Assembly: GCF_019112545.1 (NCBI RefSeq) | Contig: NW_025064881.1 | Span: 651,331-715,330 of the forward strand | DNA length: 64,000 bases | Reading direction: 5' to 3' | Origin: Guyanagaster necrorhizus | Taxonomy: Eukaryota > Basidiomycota > Agaricomycetes > Agaricales > Physalacriaceae | Part shown: piece by piece, positions 45,282-56,288 of the stretch | How the letters are laid out: the number at the start of each line of letters is the position of its first letter | Position numbering within the stretch: the stretch's first letter is position 1 | Notes under the pieces: generated by a model | The model's input: the letters and a program-made list of their open reading frames with translations, nothing else | Database searches by the model: none | Told to the model about the DNA's origin: nothing | Translations under genes and position numbers: made by a program

Positions 45282-47029
45282 TGTTAGCTCTGGCCAAATA
45301 GCAACACTACCTTATTAGAGCAGTCCAAACATTCAAAATTTAGACTGATCACTAGAACTTTCACTACTTTCACCTCTCACAGAAGCTCAACCAATGGCAA
45401 GCCCATTGAGTAATCAGGCTTTCTGAATATGACTATGTCTTACACTATAAGACAGAAGTGGCAAACTAGAAAGTTAATCTTCTCAGTCAGCAAGCTGACT
45501 ACAATCAAGGGAGAGAAGACAACAAAGAGGTTATACTATTAAAGCTAAAACATTTCTGAGCAATGATAATGCCAATGGAGAAAGAAATATATAAGTGCAT
45601 CAAGAGTGCCATGCATAATAACAGCAAATGGAACCAACAAGTGGCTCTATCTCTCAACTATAAATAAGAGATGATAAAAGAGAGCAGATTAATCTAATAT
45701 AATGAGCAGATATATATCCTGTGAGATCAATCTCTCTAAGAGGATATTATTGCCATCTGTCATGATCATGCAATAGTGGGACATCCAGGAATTGCTAAAA
45801 CTAAAGAATTAATCCTACACAATTACTGGTGGCCAAAGATGGATCAAGACATCAAATGATATGTGAAGAGATGTGAAATATACCAATGTGAAAAGGTATC
45901 AACTCAATTATGTGCAGCACCACTATACCCAAATGAGATATCTACATCACTATAGATTCATATCTCAATTGATATGGTAATAGGCTTATAGGATTGCAAT
46001 AGCTATGATGCTATCCTCATCATAGTCAATTACTTCTTAAAAGTGATCATTCTGATTGCTTGCTCCATGGAGTTAACATTAGAGGGATGGGCTAAGATCT
46101 TATGAGACAAGGTTTATGCTAAGTATGGCATGCCTTAGGTCATCATCTCCAACTGAGGCTCCCAGTTCATCTCAAAGTTTCTCAATCACCTCTATTATCT
46201 CTTAAACATACAACAAAATGCCTCAATGGCATATCACCCTCAGACTGATAGCCAGACAGAGTGAGTTAATCAAGAGATTAAAAAGTACCTTCAACTCTTC
46301 ATAAACTATCAACAAGATGATTAGGTCAAATAGCTAGCATTAGCCATGTTTTAACACAATAATTGAGTCTATTCAGCAATCAGGAAGACTCTCTTCTTTG
46401 TAAACTATGGGTGACACCCAAAGATCACACATTCTGAATGAGCTCATACATTGACACTCACCTCATTCAATTTCACACACACTATGACTAAAATTCATGA
46501 GGAAACCTGGATCACTCTGAAGAAAGCAGCATCTACAATAAAAAAACAATATGATAAACATCACTCCCTCATATATCAGTATTCATGAAACAACAAAGTT
46601 TGGTTGGATACCACCAATCTTCATCTTCCACACCTGAAACAAAAGCTTACTGACAAACAAACAGGACCTTTTCCAATCCTTGCTAAAGTTGGCAGCTTAA
46701 TCTATAAACTTCAACTCTCTATCAGTTGAAAGATTCATAATGTCTTCAACAAATCTCTCCTAACTCTGTATGTCACACCAGCATTCCTAAACCAGCACTG
46801 ACTGCCACCTCCCAAACTGCTCCTCATTGATAATGAGGAATACTACAAAGTCAATCAAATTCTCAATCACAAACTTTACAAAGTCAAAGCCAATAGAGAA
46901 GGCTCACAAACAATGGTTGATTATCTGGTCAGTTAGAAGAGTTACAGCTCTGAATCTAACCAGTGAGTCAATAAACAGCATATGAATGCCAATGATGCAA
47001 TCTGAGACTATGAACTCTCCTTAGAATAG
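45282..47029 (+). pseudogene. D pol part 3: RNase H end, integrase, chromodomain
   Basis: Resumes D after E in the middle of RNase H (LALAK, then LNQWQAH near 45390). The integrase finger (HDHAIVGH near 45760) and Cys pair follow. The core has ISIDMV and an ISN-stop in place of ISDR (near 46150). Next come TGPFPILAKV (near 46660) and a chromodomain ending at TAG 47027-47029. Many stops are present. Together with the two earlier pieces this reconstructs the order of a normal pol without missing blocks. Confidence 0.83.
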
Positions 47030-47061
47030 CTATTGGGACAATAGTCTTAAGGAGAGGGTAA

Positions 47062-47530
47062 TATTATAATTTTTTTCAGTTTTATTTTCTTTTATCTTAG
47101 AATGACCTTTATCTATGCTTAGTCAGAGCATCTATATGAGCACTTAGGATCATGAGACTAGCTTAGTCATCACAACAAGCCCAGTCCATCATTGTTCTCT
47201 GACACAGTGACAGTCCTTGACAACATACAAATACTCTTTCATAGACTGTAATGACACTCAAAGACAAAGAGCACAACAACACAGGAACTCACAATTAATA
47301 GGGATATATTTATCACAGACATTGAACAGTATATAAGTAGTGTAGCTCTTGCTGTATATCTCCAGCTTTGAGCTAAAGTTTATTCTTACCACTTCATCTC
47401 AAGCTGACTGTTTCTAGGCCTTGAAGCATCAGATCAATGGACACATACAGTGGACTCTAATGTGACTGTATGAATATGATACAGTGTCAGTTTATCATAT
47501 GTTTAGATTATGTGTGACTTAGGCTTAATA
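47062..47530 (+). repeat. 3' LTR of element D, right end of the nested block
   Basis: 469 bp, starting TATTATAAT (from TGTTATAAT) after the tract AAGGAGAGGGTAA and ending GGCTTAATA (from TAACA). Both terminal dinucleotides are transition-mutated, in line with its age. Confidence 0.83.
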
Positions 47531-47531
47531 T

Positions 47532-48010
47532 ATTGTGCCTGATAAAGTGATCTGTGCAGTTGAATCAGATGGACATTTGGAAATCCCATAAGTATTAGCA
47601 TGCAGTCCAGACCATGGGCCTTCCAAAGAAAAAGATGTCATTGCACAATCAAGAGTGGTGAGACAGTTTTATAATGTCATCCTCAACTCATGCCTATCTC
47701 CAATAGCTGCTATGGCAATGAATGAAAGAGAGGAGTTGTAAAGTCCATTTTCTAATTAAAAATAGTCCCCATGCTACCCAGCCAATGTCCAAGATCTAAA
47801 GCAAAGATGCTAAGGCTTGGCATCTGAGGCAACAAAATCTCTTCACATGGTATGATGCTGCAAATACAGAGTTTGAAAAGCAATGGTCAACCAATCCAAG
47901 ACAATTTGTATACAAGTGAGAAATATTGTGGCTTCAGTTCTTAGCACTTAGGCATGAGACACTGAAAAAATTCATTGGTCATCTCTGGTGGAGTTGCAGA
48001 AAGAGAGGCT
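47532..48010 (+). pseudogene. Coding relic of unknown function next to the transposon block
   Basis: Outside any Gypsy sequence. In one frame from 47532 a reading runs for about 70 codons with a single TAA (DKVICAVES, SPDHGPSKEKD, VVRQFYNVIL, SPIAAMAMNERE). Stops then accumulate, and the continuation is better in a neighbouring frame (FEKQWSTNPRQF, near 47870). Every stop could come from a CAA, CAG, CGA or TGG codon. I do not recognise the family. It looks like a host gene or another transposon's ORF decayed by transitions. Confidence 0.35.
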
Positions 48011-49190
48011 GGCCCAGATTATGCATTAGCTGAGGAAATAAACCTCATTTAAAGATGTACCTCTGTGGCTAAAAATTAATACAGGTTCTGATAGTGATAC
48101 CTGTCATGAGTTCACACTCTTGTAAGCTAGTTGATCATAAAATGCTCAAGGCATGTTTCATCCTTTTATTTCAGAAGACACTGCTGAATAGTTCTTGCAT
48201 CAGGAACAAGTAAAAGCAAACTCCTAAGATGACTTTTATAACTCTTATTTGGATATCTGTAGTCTTACTGTACAGTTTGTAATATATATCAAGATATCTT
48301 TTGTACATATGTCAGTCAGCCTTTTTTCATCATTGCTCATATTCTCTCAAGTATGATGATTTGTGCTAAAGTGAATTATCATTTACATTCTGTGATAATG
48401 CCACTCCTTGATGTGCTATGTGCCAGTAGCACTTGTAGTGCCTCCAGAGGCTCAAGTAAAGTGGATAGACCAATAGCATAGTGAGTTAGTAGCTATAACT
48501 TTTGTTACAGAATCTGACACAGTTATTTTGAGTGATAATAACTTAGACTGATAATTATTCTAAGTTCTATATATATAGGATATTTGGTTACTATGCTGTT
48601 TTTAAGAACCTATGGGACAATCAGTTTGGTGGTCATAGTATTTTCTGATCTGTCTAATTTAGCTGATCATAGAACATTTTCTATCTATTAATAGCATTTG
48701 CTAGGGTGACTATTTGAGCAACCTATGGAAATTTTTGATTTATTTGATGGTATCTGCTGAGTTGGCTACCTGCTCAAAATGTAATACTGATGGCAACCAA
48801 GCACTTCTAAATAATATATCAATTTTTAAAGTATTAATATCTAATAAAATAAGTGTCTACTACATATAGAAATTTATTTTAGTATATCAGAAACCACTCT
48901 TGCAGCCAAACAGACCTTAAATCTTCACTTCAAAGTATATATTTCAGCTAGAAATCTTTACTCATTGCAAAATATATAATAAGAGTAAGATAATTATATA
49001 TTTTTATCATCTGTTTCTGATGAAGAATTATATATAGTAGTTGATATATCAATATCAGTTCTTTACCATGTTATAATCAAATAAATCTGAATCTTGTTTT
49101 TCATCATGATATTTTAAAATGATTATCTTTTTAATATGCAGTAAAGATACTTTGTTGATGCTTTATTATTAGTTTTTGCTGTGTCACTGC
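48011..49190. other. AT-rich, CpG-poor spacer
   Basis: No gene, LTR or other repeat recognised. Very AT-rich with scattered short homopolymers and almost no CpG. It bridges the Gypsy block and the 7TM-1 promoter. Confidence 0.6.
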
Positions 49191-49194
49191 ATAC

Positions 49195-49202
49195 TATATA
49201 AG
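49195..49202 (+). promoter_or_regulatory. TATA box of 7TM-1
   Basis: TATATAAG within ATACTATATAAG, 90 bp before the ATG. The paralogue 7TM-2 has ATACTATATAAC 87 bp before its ATG, so the box is shared. Confidence 0.55.
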
Positions 49203-49284
49203 AAGAGATTTAGTGTGTATGATATCTACTAACTACTCTCTCTAAATCTCTTGCTTGCTTTCTATCTTCACTCAGACTTCTCCA

Positions 49285-50604
49285 ATGGTCACTCAGATTA
49301 ATATACCATCAGATCTTACTGATGCAGACAAAGCTCTCATATTTCAAATCCTTGATACTGACTTGAATTCAATAATACTGTACTCTCTATTAAATGGTAT
49401 GCAGATTTATTCAAACTTGTGATATTTGTATTGATTATAACTTTATATAGGAATATATACTGGAATTGTTGCTGTTACACTTTGGAATATCTGTGAGTGA
49501 AATATATCTGCTCTACTATTTAAGCTGAGATAAACACAGTTATATACAAATCACAGTCTATTGGACAGACTATGACTGCTATTATAATTCTTCTTTATAT
49601 TTCTAGTACTATCAACTTTTCCATCAACTGGTCAATTATAAACTCTCAATTTACCAATAATGGTCAGAGTTTTTGGACCAGATATCTATCTGATTACAAT
49701 TTTGGTCAAATAATGTTAGGAGGTGATATTATGAGTGCTACTAATACTATTCTTGCTGACTCCACTATGGTATGTATGATAATTCTAATTTATAATATTG
49801 CTCATTGATATCTCATTATAGATTTGGCGTTGTTGGATAGTCTGGGGCCAGCAATGGCTTATTGTTCTGCCTCCTATATTTTTTCTTGTTTCTGCAATTG
49901 GTAAGATCTCTCTCATGTTTTTATTTTGTTACTTTACTAAAAAGTTAATGTAGTTTTCAAAATAATTATTACTTATATTGGCTATACTACATTCAACATC
50001 TCTGCTCATGATGAGATTCTCTATGCATCTTTTACTCTTGCTTCCACCTTGTGGTGCACCTTATCTATCATCTACCACATTATCACTGTTGCACAAGCAG
50101 GAAATCAAGTGGGAGGTGGAATCAGAGTTTATTATCCCATTATTAAAATCTTGGTGGAATCATCAGCACTTTATTCCATATCCTTGATTTTATATATAGT
50201 CTTTTATGCTTGTGACAGTCCTATGGAAGGTTACTTTGACTTTCTAGCAGCAATTGCAAAGGTATGTTTACATTCTATTGTTGACTTTATATCTGACAGA
50301 TATTATATAGGGCATTGCTCCTACTCTTCTTGTTGCACAGGTTGCAGCAGGTCATGCTCATCCAAATGATTCTTGGCAGGGAAGCACTGTATCAAGCTCA
50401 CTTCACTTTGGGACACATTCTGGAGGTCATGACTCCCAGCAGGACTCCATAATCAATGGTGACCTTGAAGCTCAGCAGATGATAGATGATGAATATGGCC
50501 ATCACATTGCAGTGGAATCCCAGGAAGATATTGGTATCAACAGTGAAGAGGGCATCATCCATGGAGACTATAATGGGCTTGATGTGTTGGAGATACAAGT
50601 ATAG
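49285..50604 (+). CDS. 7TM-1: multi-pass membrane protein, AT-rich paralogue
   Basis: Six-exon model: 49285-49396, 49451-49492, 49540-49769, 49822-49900, 49954-50261, 50311-50604, all introns GT-AG and 47-54 bp, giving 354 residues without a stop. The N-terminus is MVTQINIPSDLTDADKAL. Several hydrophobic helices follow, consistent with about seven passes. Exon 4 carries the WRCWIVWGQQW motif and exon 5 TVAQAGNQVGGG, then ESSALYSISL. The hydrophilic C-terminal tail contains GHAHPNDSWQGS. Exon number, phases and motifs match 7TM-2. I know this type as an uncharacterised membrane protein family expanded in mushroom-forming fungi, with no established function. Codons are strikingly AT-rich and lack CpG, unlike 7TM-2, yet the frame is intact. 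Confidence 0.75.
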
Positions 50605-50960
50605 TTGGAGCAGTTTGGTATTTATATTTCATATTATTTAATTCTTCCATTTCTTCTGTCTATTTACATGCATACTGTGTATGCATAATATTTATATCTC
50701 ATGGTTTTATCTGCATACCTGCGGCAATTAACAATAAGACACTCAGACAAATATCCACCCACTCATAAGCTTTTATATCTTCCCTCAACTGACATATGAA
50801 CTAATGTATCTAAAGTCGAAGGCACACACACAGTGGTGATCCCACCATTCTTCGACACATACATAGGGAAGAATACGCCAGTGAGTACACTTGCAATGCT
50901 GTTCCTCTCAGATGGTCACATCAACCCTGTTAATTGTCAAATACAATCCTACACTATCCT
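50605..50960. other. Convergent intergenic spacer with composition boundary
   Basis: Lies between the 3' ends of 7TM-1 (+) and the dioxygenase (-). Up to about 50700 the sequence is AT-rich and CpG-free. CpG reappears from about 50721 and is frequent further right. No terminator motif can be assigned with confidence. Confidence 0.5.
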
Positions 50961-52297
50961 TCAAGCCCACTTCTTTACATCCTCGGTAGTAGGCCCAGTA
51001 GGATCGTCCGATGCAGCAAGGTTACACTGGTGGAACGCCCGAACCTGGTCCGAAGTGAATGCACCGACAACGCTATGCAGCACACCGCGATTATGGAATA
51101 TCACCAGATCCTTCTCTTTCCAATCGTGCGCGTACACAAGCTAAGAATACGATCAAACATTTCTCCTACACCCGACTAAAAGTAACCCACCTTTGGCGCA
51201 ATAGCCGGACGTTGCATCCTGTACAACAATCCTCGCACCTCCTTCAAGTCCGTAAGGCGCGCACCATCAGGATACAATGCGCCTTCCTTACTCTTTCCCT
51301 CCGGAATCGGATCAACAAGCAACTCCGCCACACCACAAGGATGAACCTCGAAATGCAGTTCCCCCGTCACCGCATTCTTCCACACGACCGGCAGGATTTT
51401 CACCTTCGCTTCTTCCCACGCCGGGAGCGAGCTCAATGGCACTTCCAATCCCTCACACTCGATACCCAACCCGGTCGCCATCGCATGCGCGGGAGCCATC
51501 CACACGTACGGGTGAGGCGCATACTTCACTTTCGAACGCACGGCCAGACTCTTCAGCTCCGGAGGGAGGATATCGAACATGGTCTTCCCAGAAACGAATG
51601 CCGTTGTTCCCAGAGGTACTGGGAGCTCGTCGCCTGTCCCGTCGTCGTAGCGGCACACCTGCTGTGGACCAGTCGGCACAGTGAGGCCATACAGAGTCGT
51701 CACTCTAGGCGGGGATAAGTCGTACAAAGCCGCGTCAATGTGCCAGCGGTAGAATCGGGTCGCTCCCTTTGCCTCGTCCAAGGCCGATACACGAGTCTTG
51801 TGGAATGTCGTATGAGACGGGTGCTTGAGCTTCGCTTCAGCGAGACCTTCGTGGTCGTAGACAGTACCGTTGCCGATTAGCTGGACCTGAGGGACACGGG
51901 GGATTGTCTTCAGGTCCGGATGAAGGATAGACGTCTTCGTGCCCTCTGTCTTGTTATTGCCGTGGCCGTAGTTCTCCGATTCAGGATCAAACGCCTGGAA
52001 CGACAGTTGAATCTTCCCCGCGGCACATCCAGATAAGCATTACCTTCGTCAACGCATACTGCTGCTCTGGCGATAAATCAACATTGCGGAACAGTAGAAC
52101 ATCATGCTGCGAATCATCAGCACTCGGTATATGGGGAAAATCAAGTAACACACCCTGTAAAGGGCATCCCGGATCTCCTGAAACTGCTCTGGGGTAAAGT
52201 TCCCCGGATCTACTCCATTCACTTGACGTCCAAAGGTGGTGAACTTGGAAGGATCAGCAGACGCTGGCAGTGGGAGCGGAACGAATTCAATAGCCAT
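50961..52297 (-). CDS. TfdA/TauD-family alpha-ketoglutarate-dependent dioxygenase
   Basis: Four exons on the minus strand: 52154-52297, 52044-52106, 51191-51994, 50961-51140 (introns 47-50 bp), encoding 396 residues. The start MAIEFVPLPL is the only ATG giving a complete N-terminus. The iron ligands are His154 and Asp156 in RWHIDAAL, and the distal His359 in FHNRGVLHS. Arg371 in DQVRAFHQ is placed to bind 2-oxoglutarate. Other family blocks are HNNK-like YGHGNNKTEG, PVPLGTTAFVSGKTMF, APHPYVWM, HPCGV and MQRPAIAPK. Family members hydroxylate sulfonates, phenoxyacetates or other small acids, releasing succinate and CO2. The substrate here cannot be told. Its upstream region is duplicated at the right end of the window. 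Confidence 0.88.
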
Positions 52298-53588
52298 TGT
52301 TCGTCGAAGATGATGGTAGAAAGCAGAGCTTGGCTCGCTCTAATCATAGCATTCCTCATGGACGTCATTTGATCGGAAATCTCCTATCGCCTGGCATAGT
52401 TGACAGAACAGACAGCTAATGAGGCAGCCAAAAAAGATAAAAGGCGGCGTGCGAAGAGGTACAACGCTGGCGATGGTAGCAAGGAAAGAACAGCAGCTGC
52501 TTCTATTGCAAATTCCCACAGGCCCAGCCAACGATACCAAATCAATATTCAACGTTCGTATCAATATACAAGTACACTAGCACAGTTGCAGCATAGATGA
52601 TGTACAGTAAAAAGATCGTAGACCATAGTAGATACACAAAAATATACAACAGAAAATCCTCACAGCGATGTCGTCAACCCCAGAGCACGAGCACCTGCAC
52701 CCGTAGCTCCTTCCCACCCTAAAAACCTCTCCGAACCTGAATCCACAGAACTCGACCACCTATAGCCTGTCTTCTCCCCACCCATCCATATATTTCCCTT
52801 GCCCTTCGTCCTCGCCCACACCGAGATAAACAATATACGTTTCTGCTTGCGATTCAGAAAGAACCAGTGAGATGACCACAACAGCGCCCCACGGCGCCTC
52901 CGCGTCAGGCCGGACTTGAGACTATCATCCGACCGACGGCGCGCCATCATAGGTATAGGCGCTGACTTGGCCTCGTCAACATTATAGTCGTCAAACTCGA
53001 ACACCTCTTCCTCATCTGTCGACTCAGCTTCATCACTGGCTGGATAATCGTCGTCGTCGCTCAAGTCGCTGCCATGGGGATCAGCCTCTATCTCTGGTAC
53101 GTACGAGAAGACCTCGCACTCGGAGAGGCCTATCACGTCATCGAGGAGGCGGTAGATGAACGGGTGCGTGCCAGACTCTATCAGGGGCGGCGCATAAGGG
53201 CTTTGGAGGAAGCTGTTGACGGGCGAGGACGACGTGGGTTTCGGCTCGGGAAAGAAGTCGGACGACGTGGGCGGGTAGGACGAATACGTACGCGGTGCAC
53301 TGACGCCGGCACGGTGTGGTGCTACGAGTGTCGTGCTGAGGGCGTTGAGTACCGCCGCTCCGCTCTCTTCTTTGTTGAAATGCCCGGGTCGCACATCCGA
53401 GAACTCATAGTCAGGAAAAGCGATGTTGAGGGTGGCAATGAGGAGGTAGAGTGTCTTCCGCGACGCATGCTTGTCGATGGGTCCGAAAGGGGTCATCTCC
53501 GGCTCGTCGAGAGCGAGCCAAGAAGGAACTGACGGTGAATGGGCTGCCTCGTCCTTGTAGGCATCCTCGAGCGATCGAAACAGCTTCT
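52297..53588. repeat. Left arm of inverted duplication (MAF1 to dioxygenase promoter)
   Basis: This segment recurs in opposite orientation at 62911-64000. It covers the dioxygenase start and upstream region, the intergenic DNA and most of MAF1. Identity is high in non-coding parts as well. The left arm is about 200 bp longer because the right arm lacks 53131-53330. The left arm contains the intact MAF1. The duplicate may extend past the right window edge. Confidence 0.9.
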
Positions 53589-53709
53589 TGTCGCGCTTGA
53601 CGTTCTTGCAGCTATACACCTCTATTCGAGTATATACAGAGCATTCCGGCCCCTCGTGGGTGAGTGACTGGGCGAGACGAGAGAGCGCTGGCTGATCAAT
53701 GTACTTCAT
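52660..53709 (-). CDS. MAF1: MAF1 homologue, repressor of RNA polymerase III
   Basis: Single open frame of 349 residues from ATG 53707-53709 (MKYIDQPALSRL) to TGA 52660-52662. The frame is open further upstream, but this Met fits the usual MAF1 N-terminus. Recognised by RIEVYSCK near residue 34, the central block SRKTLYLLIATLN with FPDYEFSDVRP, and LSECEVFSYVPEIEADPHG, followed by an acidic region and the C-terminal block SSHWFFLNRKQKRILFIS. The first to third conserved boxes of the family are therefore all present. The protein is longer than animal MAF1 (about 256) because of a Ser/Pro-rich insert at about residues 125-190 and an Asp/Glu-rich insert. It acts in the nucleus, downstream of TOR signalling, to switch off tRNA and 5S rRNA synthesis. 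RRRSDD near the C-terminal block is a possible phosphosite. Confidence 0.88.
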   Translation of the reverse strand: MKYIDQPALSRLAQSLTHEGPECSVYTRIEVYSCKNVKRDKKLFRSLEDAYKDEAAHSPSVPSWLALDEPEMTPFGPIDKHASRKTLYLLIATLNIAFPDYEFSDVRPGHFNKEESGAAVLNALSTTLVAPHRAGVSAPRTYSSYPPTSSDFFPEPKPTSSSPVNSFLQSPYAPPLIESGTHPFIYRLLDDVIGLSECEVFSYVPEIEADPHGSDLSDDDDYPASDEAESTDEEEVFEFDDYNVDEAKSAPIPMMARRRSDDSLKSGLTRRRRGALLWSSHWFFLNRKQKRILFISVWARTKGKGNIWMGGEKTGYRWSSSVDSGSERFLGWEGATGAGARALGLTTSL

Positions 53710-54174
53710 GGCGCCAGAGGGGGGTCGTGGGAATCGTTGCCTGTTTCGTCCCGCTGATAAACCGTCGGAACTCGGCTGCCACTCATCGCACGTTCGACGC
53801 GTCCTATACGTGCCAGCGAACAGCGAACAGCTAACATTCCTCCGGTACTCGAGGTAGTAGCAACGTGAACCAGCATGAAGAAATATCATTGACCCACCTG
53901 TCGAACCGCCACAACTTTTCGCATATCCGGAGAACCAAACACAATCAACTTGCCCACGGTTGTATCTTGACTCTCGAAGCTGGGTTCTTGAAGCTGGAAT
54001 TTGATGCCGCTCTTTGCGGGAGAGCGTACGCAGTTTGGGAGTTCCAGGTGGTGTGGATTTGTGTAAAGGAGGATTGTTTTACTTACGGTATGACTCGGTC
54101 TGCAGCTTGCTGGGCGAGTCACGTATTTGCTGTTCCACCTCCGTTCCTTTGCATTGACAACGTTCAAGTGTAGA
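53710..54174. other. Upstream region of MAF1, no gene recognised
   Basis: Holds the probable MAF1 promoter. Overlapping frames on both strands show no family signature. No clear TATA box. Confidence 0.45.
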
Positions 54175-54625
54175 TCTCGATCATCACAGCCTTGTATTAT
54201 CATGTGGCATCACAATCTGCAATATCATTGCTTCTACATACCTGTATTCGTCAGAACGACAGTGGCAACGAACACAAATAATTAACGCACCAGCCAACTG
54301 GTATCAAGACGCACGCATACAATCGCCTCATCACGCATGCGGATACCACCTTCAATCGCGAGGACATCGATCACATCGATATCATCAGCTCTACGTAGAA
54401 CTGTATTCGGTCAGAACGGCAGCGGCAACGAACATGGATTCAACGCACCAGCCAAGTCGTATCAAGATGTATACAACCACTTCATCGCGCATACGGATAC
54501 CCTTCATGACCGTCTATTTCAGTCGCCGGGTACATCATCCACGTCGATCTATATCCAACGAAAAAGTCAGATCGATGGCAGCGGCGAATATGGCGTATGT
54601 GTGTACCACTGGTCCTCATGAGAAA
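54175..54625. repeat. Imperfect tandem repeat, period about 157 bp
   Basis: A unit containing TGTATTCGTCAGAACG, then ACGCACCAGCCAA, TATCAAGA and GCGGATACC at 54241-54348 returns at 54401-54502 with about four fifths identity by eye. The part GTCAG...GGCAGCGGCGAA returns again at about 54567-54592. At least two full copies and one partial, diverged copy. No coding function seen. Confidence 0.6.
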
Positions 54626-56090
54626 TTGTACACCTAATTGGTACTCCCAACAACCATACGAGCTCAATTCCTACTGCCGACTTCTACATCGACTGTTATT
54701 AAACGGCGATGATGACGGACGAGATACTTTGCTCACCTCAATGATGGGAAACCCACGTCAGCTTTAGATGACAGTATCGATGGTCGTGGTTCGTGGAAAA
54801 GTTACATCGACGAGTCATCGATGAAGACGCGTCGACAATTTCAATTACTTATTTTATTATTTTATTATTTTTATCATAGATTTTTTTTTGTTTTCAGCAT
54901 TTGATAAACCGCAACAAATAAGCCAACTACTAAGACGCGGTGGAGGTACAGGACCTCAGGATCCTCTCTCCCTCTTGTTCCGGTTCCTCCGCTCTTCCTT
55001 CCGAGTTCCCCTGGTGTTTTGGCATGTAATGTGGAGTAGAGCAATGGACATGTATGGTACTTTGCACCCCCGTGGTGGGCTAATTGATTAGTTTGATTCT
55101 GTGGTTGGCCGAAGCCATGAGGTACTTTGCGAGCGTGTCTTGGGTGCCAGCTGGGTTGGTCGTGTTCCATAGTGTGGTGGGTGCACAGCGGCTATCCATG
55201 CTCGTCTTCTGTGTCGCCCTCGTCTTCTTCCCACCACTCTCCCTCTTCTTCTGGCTCTGGGGCGAGCCCCTCGTTTCGTAGTTGTCCCGTCCGGGTGAAC
55301 GCTCCCGTGTTTTCCATGAACTTGCTGTGATTCCTTCCTTGGTGCCGAGGATGTCCGATACACAGTCCTTGACACGTTCCGAAGGGTCCCCCGTTGCTCT
55401 TCGTAGAGGTTTTATCATAGATGTGTGCCTTTCCATGCCTTCCAGTGCTCCTTCTCCAAATCAAAGCAACCCCGCCTGACTCATCTCACCTCTCAGCCTA
55501 TCATCGCAGATATCTCCTCCACCTTACAAAGCAGGAGAAATGTCTCCATTCTGAACTCACCGAGCTTGCCTCAATTTACGGTGTTGCATCAGGTTTACCC
55601 TCCGACTAGTGTTCGAAGATCCTCCAAACGGTCTGGGACCAGACGATTGGGACGATACACTCCAATCCAAGGATACTGTTAACGACAGAGAACCATTGCT
55701 CTTTCATTGGGCTTTGTATACTATCCAGTAGTTGCCTACAGCTTTGGTTCCTTACCTCTGCGCATCCATTACGATGATCGAGATAGACGTAGACTAAACA
55801 GGCGTAATAAATCTCTCATCTCCGTGCTCTGCAAACTGTCGGAAAGCCACTCTGATGGACTGGGACAAACATGATGAACGTTTCTTGCACCTTGTCAAGC
55901 GTATCCTTCTCCCCCCTCCATGGCAAATGAATCTCAGCTGCATGTTCCCTATGCAGCTCTTGTCCAAGGCAGATACTGCTTCCATAAGTGCAGACTAAGT
56001 ACACTGCCTGATGTCGCATGGGTTTATTCTTGAATCGCGTACATCTGTCAGCGTGCACGATCAAGTCCCTGACCTCAAAAGAGGCCAAGG
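54626..56090. other. Unassigned region with AT-rich tract
   Basis: Includes a TTATTTTATTATTTT-type low-complexity tract at about 54845-54895. At 55080-55470 several overlapping frames are open on the minus strand, one rich in Glu (EEEGEWWEEDEG), and at 55794-56088 a minus frame of 90 codons is open. None shows a domain I recognise, and no convincing exon structure emerges. Confidence 0.4.
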
Positions 56091-56201
56091 ATGAACATCC
56101 AACTTCGACAGTGCTTCCTTGATCATGGTGTAGATCATCTTGGATATGGCACTGATTATCTTTTCAAGGCAGGATGGGCTTTTTGTTATGGCATCGTATA
56201 C

Positions 56202-56208
56202 TATATAA
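56202..56208 (+). promoter_or_regulatory. TATA box of 7TM-2
   Basis: TATATAA in ATACTATATAACG, 87 bp before the ATG and matching the position of the box in 7TM-1. Confidence 0.55.
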
Positions 56209-56288
56209 CGAGGGGGGTTATCGCATTAGTATGTTATCCCTACAGAGGCTCCCTCCCTTGTTATTCTACCTTCGTCCAGTCTTCTTTG

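Larger units (their letters stand above)
18840..47530 (+). mobile_element. Gypsy element D, outermost copy, 5' part outside window
   Basis: The oldest layer. D pol is visible in three pieces (18840-20318, 36468-37146, 45282-47029) that join in order: protease plus N-terminal RT, then RT palm plus start of RNase H, then RNase H to chromodomain. Its 3' LTR follows at 47062-47530. Gy2 (with Gy1 inside) and E fill the gaps. Gag and the 5' LTR lie beyond C and B, left of the window. It is heavily mutated. Confidence 0.88.

Noticed and set aside
49285..50604. 7TM-1 as a pseudogene because of its AT-rich, CpG-free sequence
   Set aside because: All six exons join in phase with GT-AG introns and no stop, which random decay would not preserve.
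54845..54895. Poly(T)-rich tract as the end of a LINE
   Set aside because: No reverse transcriptase or target duplication is seen beside it; it is simple sequence.
55080..55470. A gene in the overlapping minus-strand frames
   Set aside because: Three frames are open at once, none has a domain or consistent splice sites, and composition is low-complexity.
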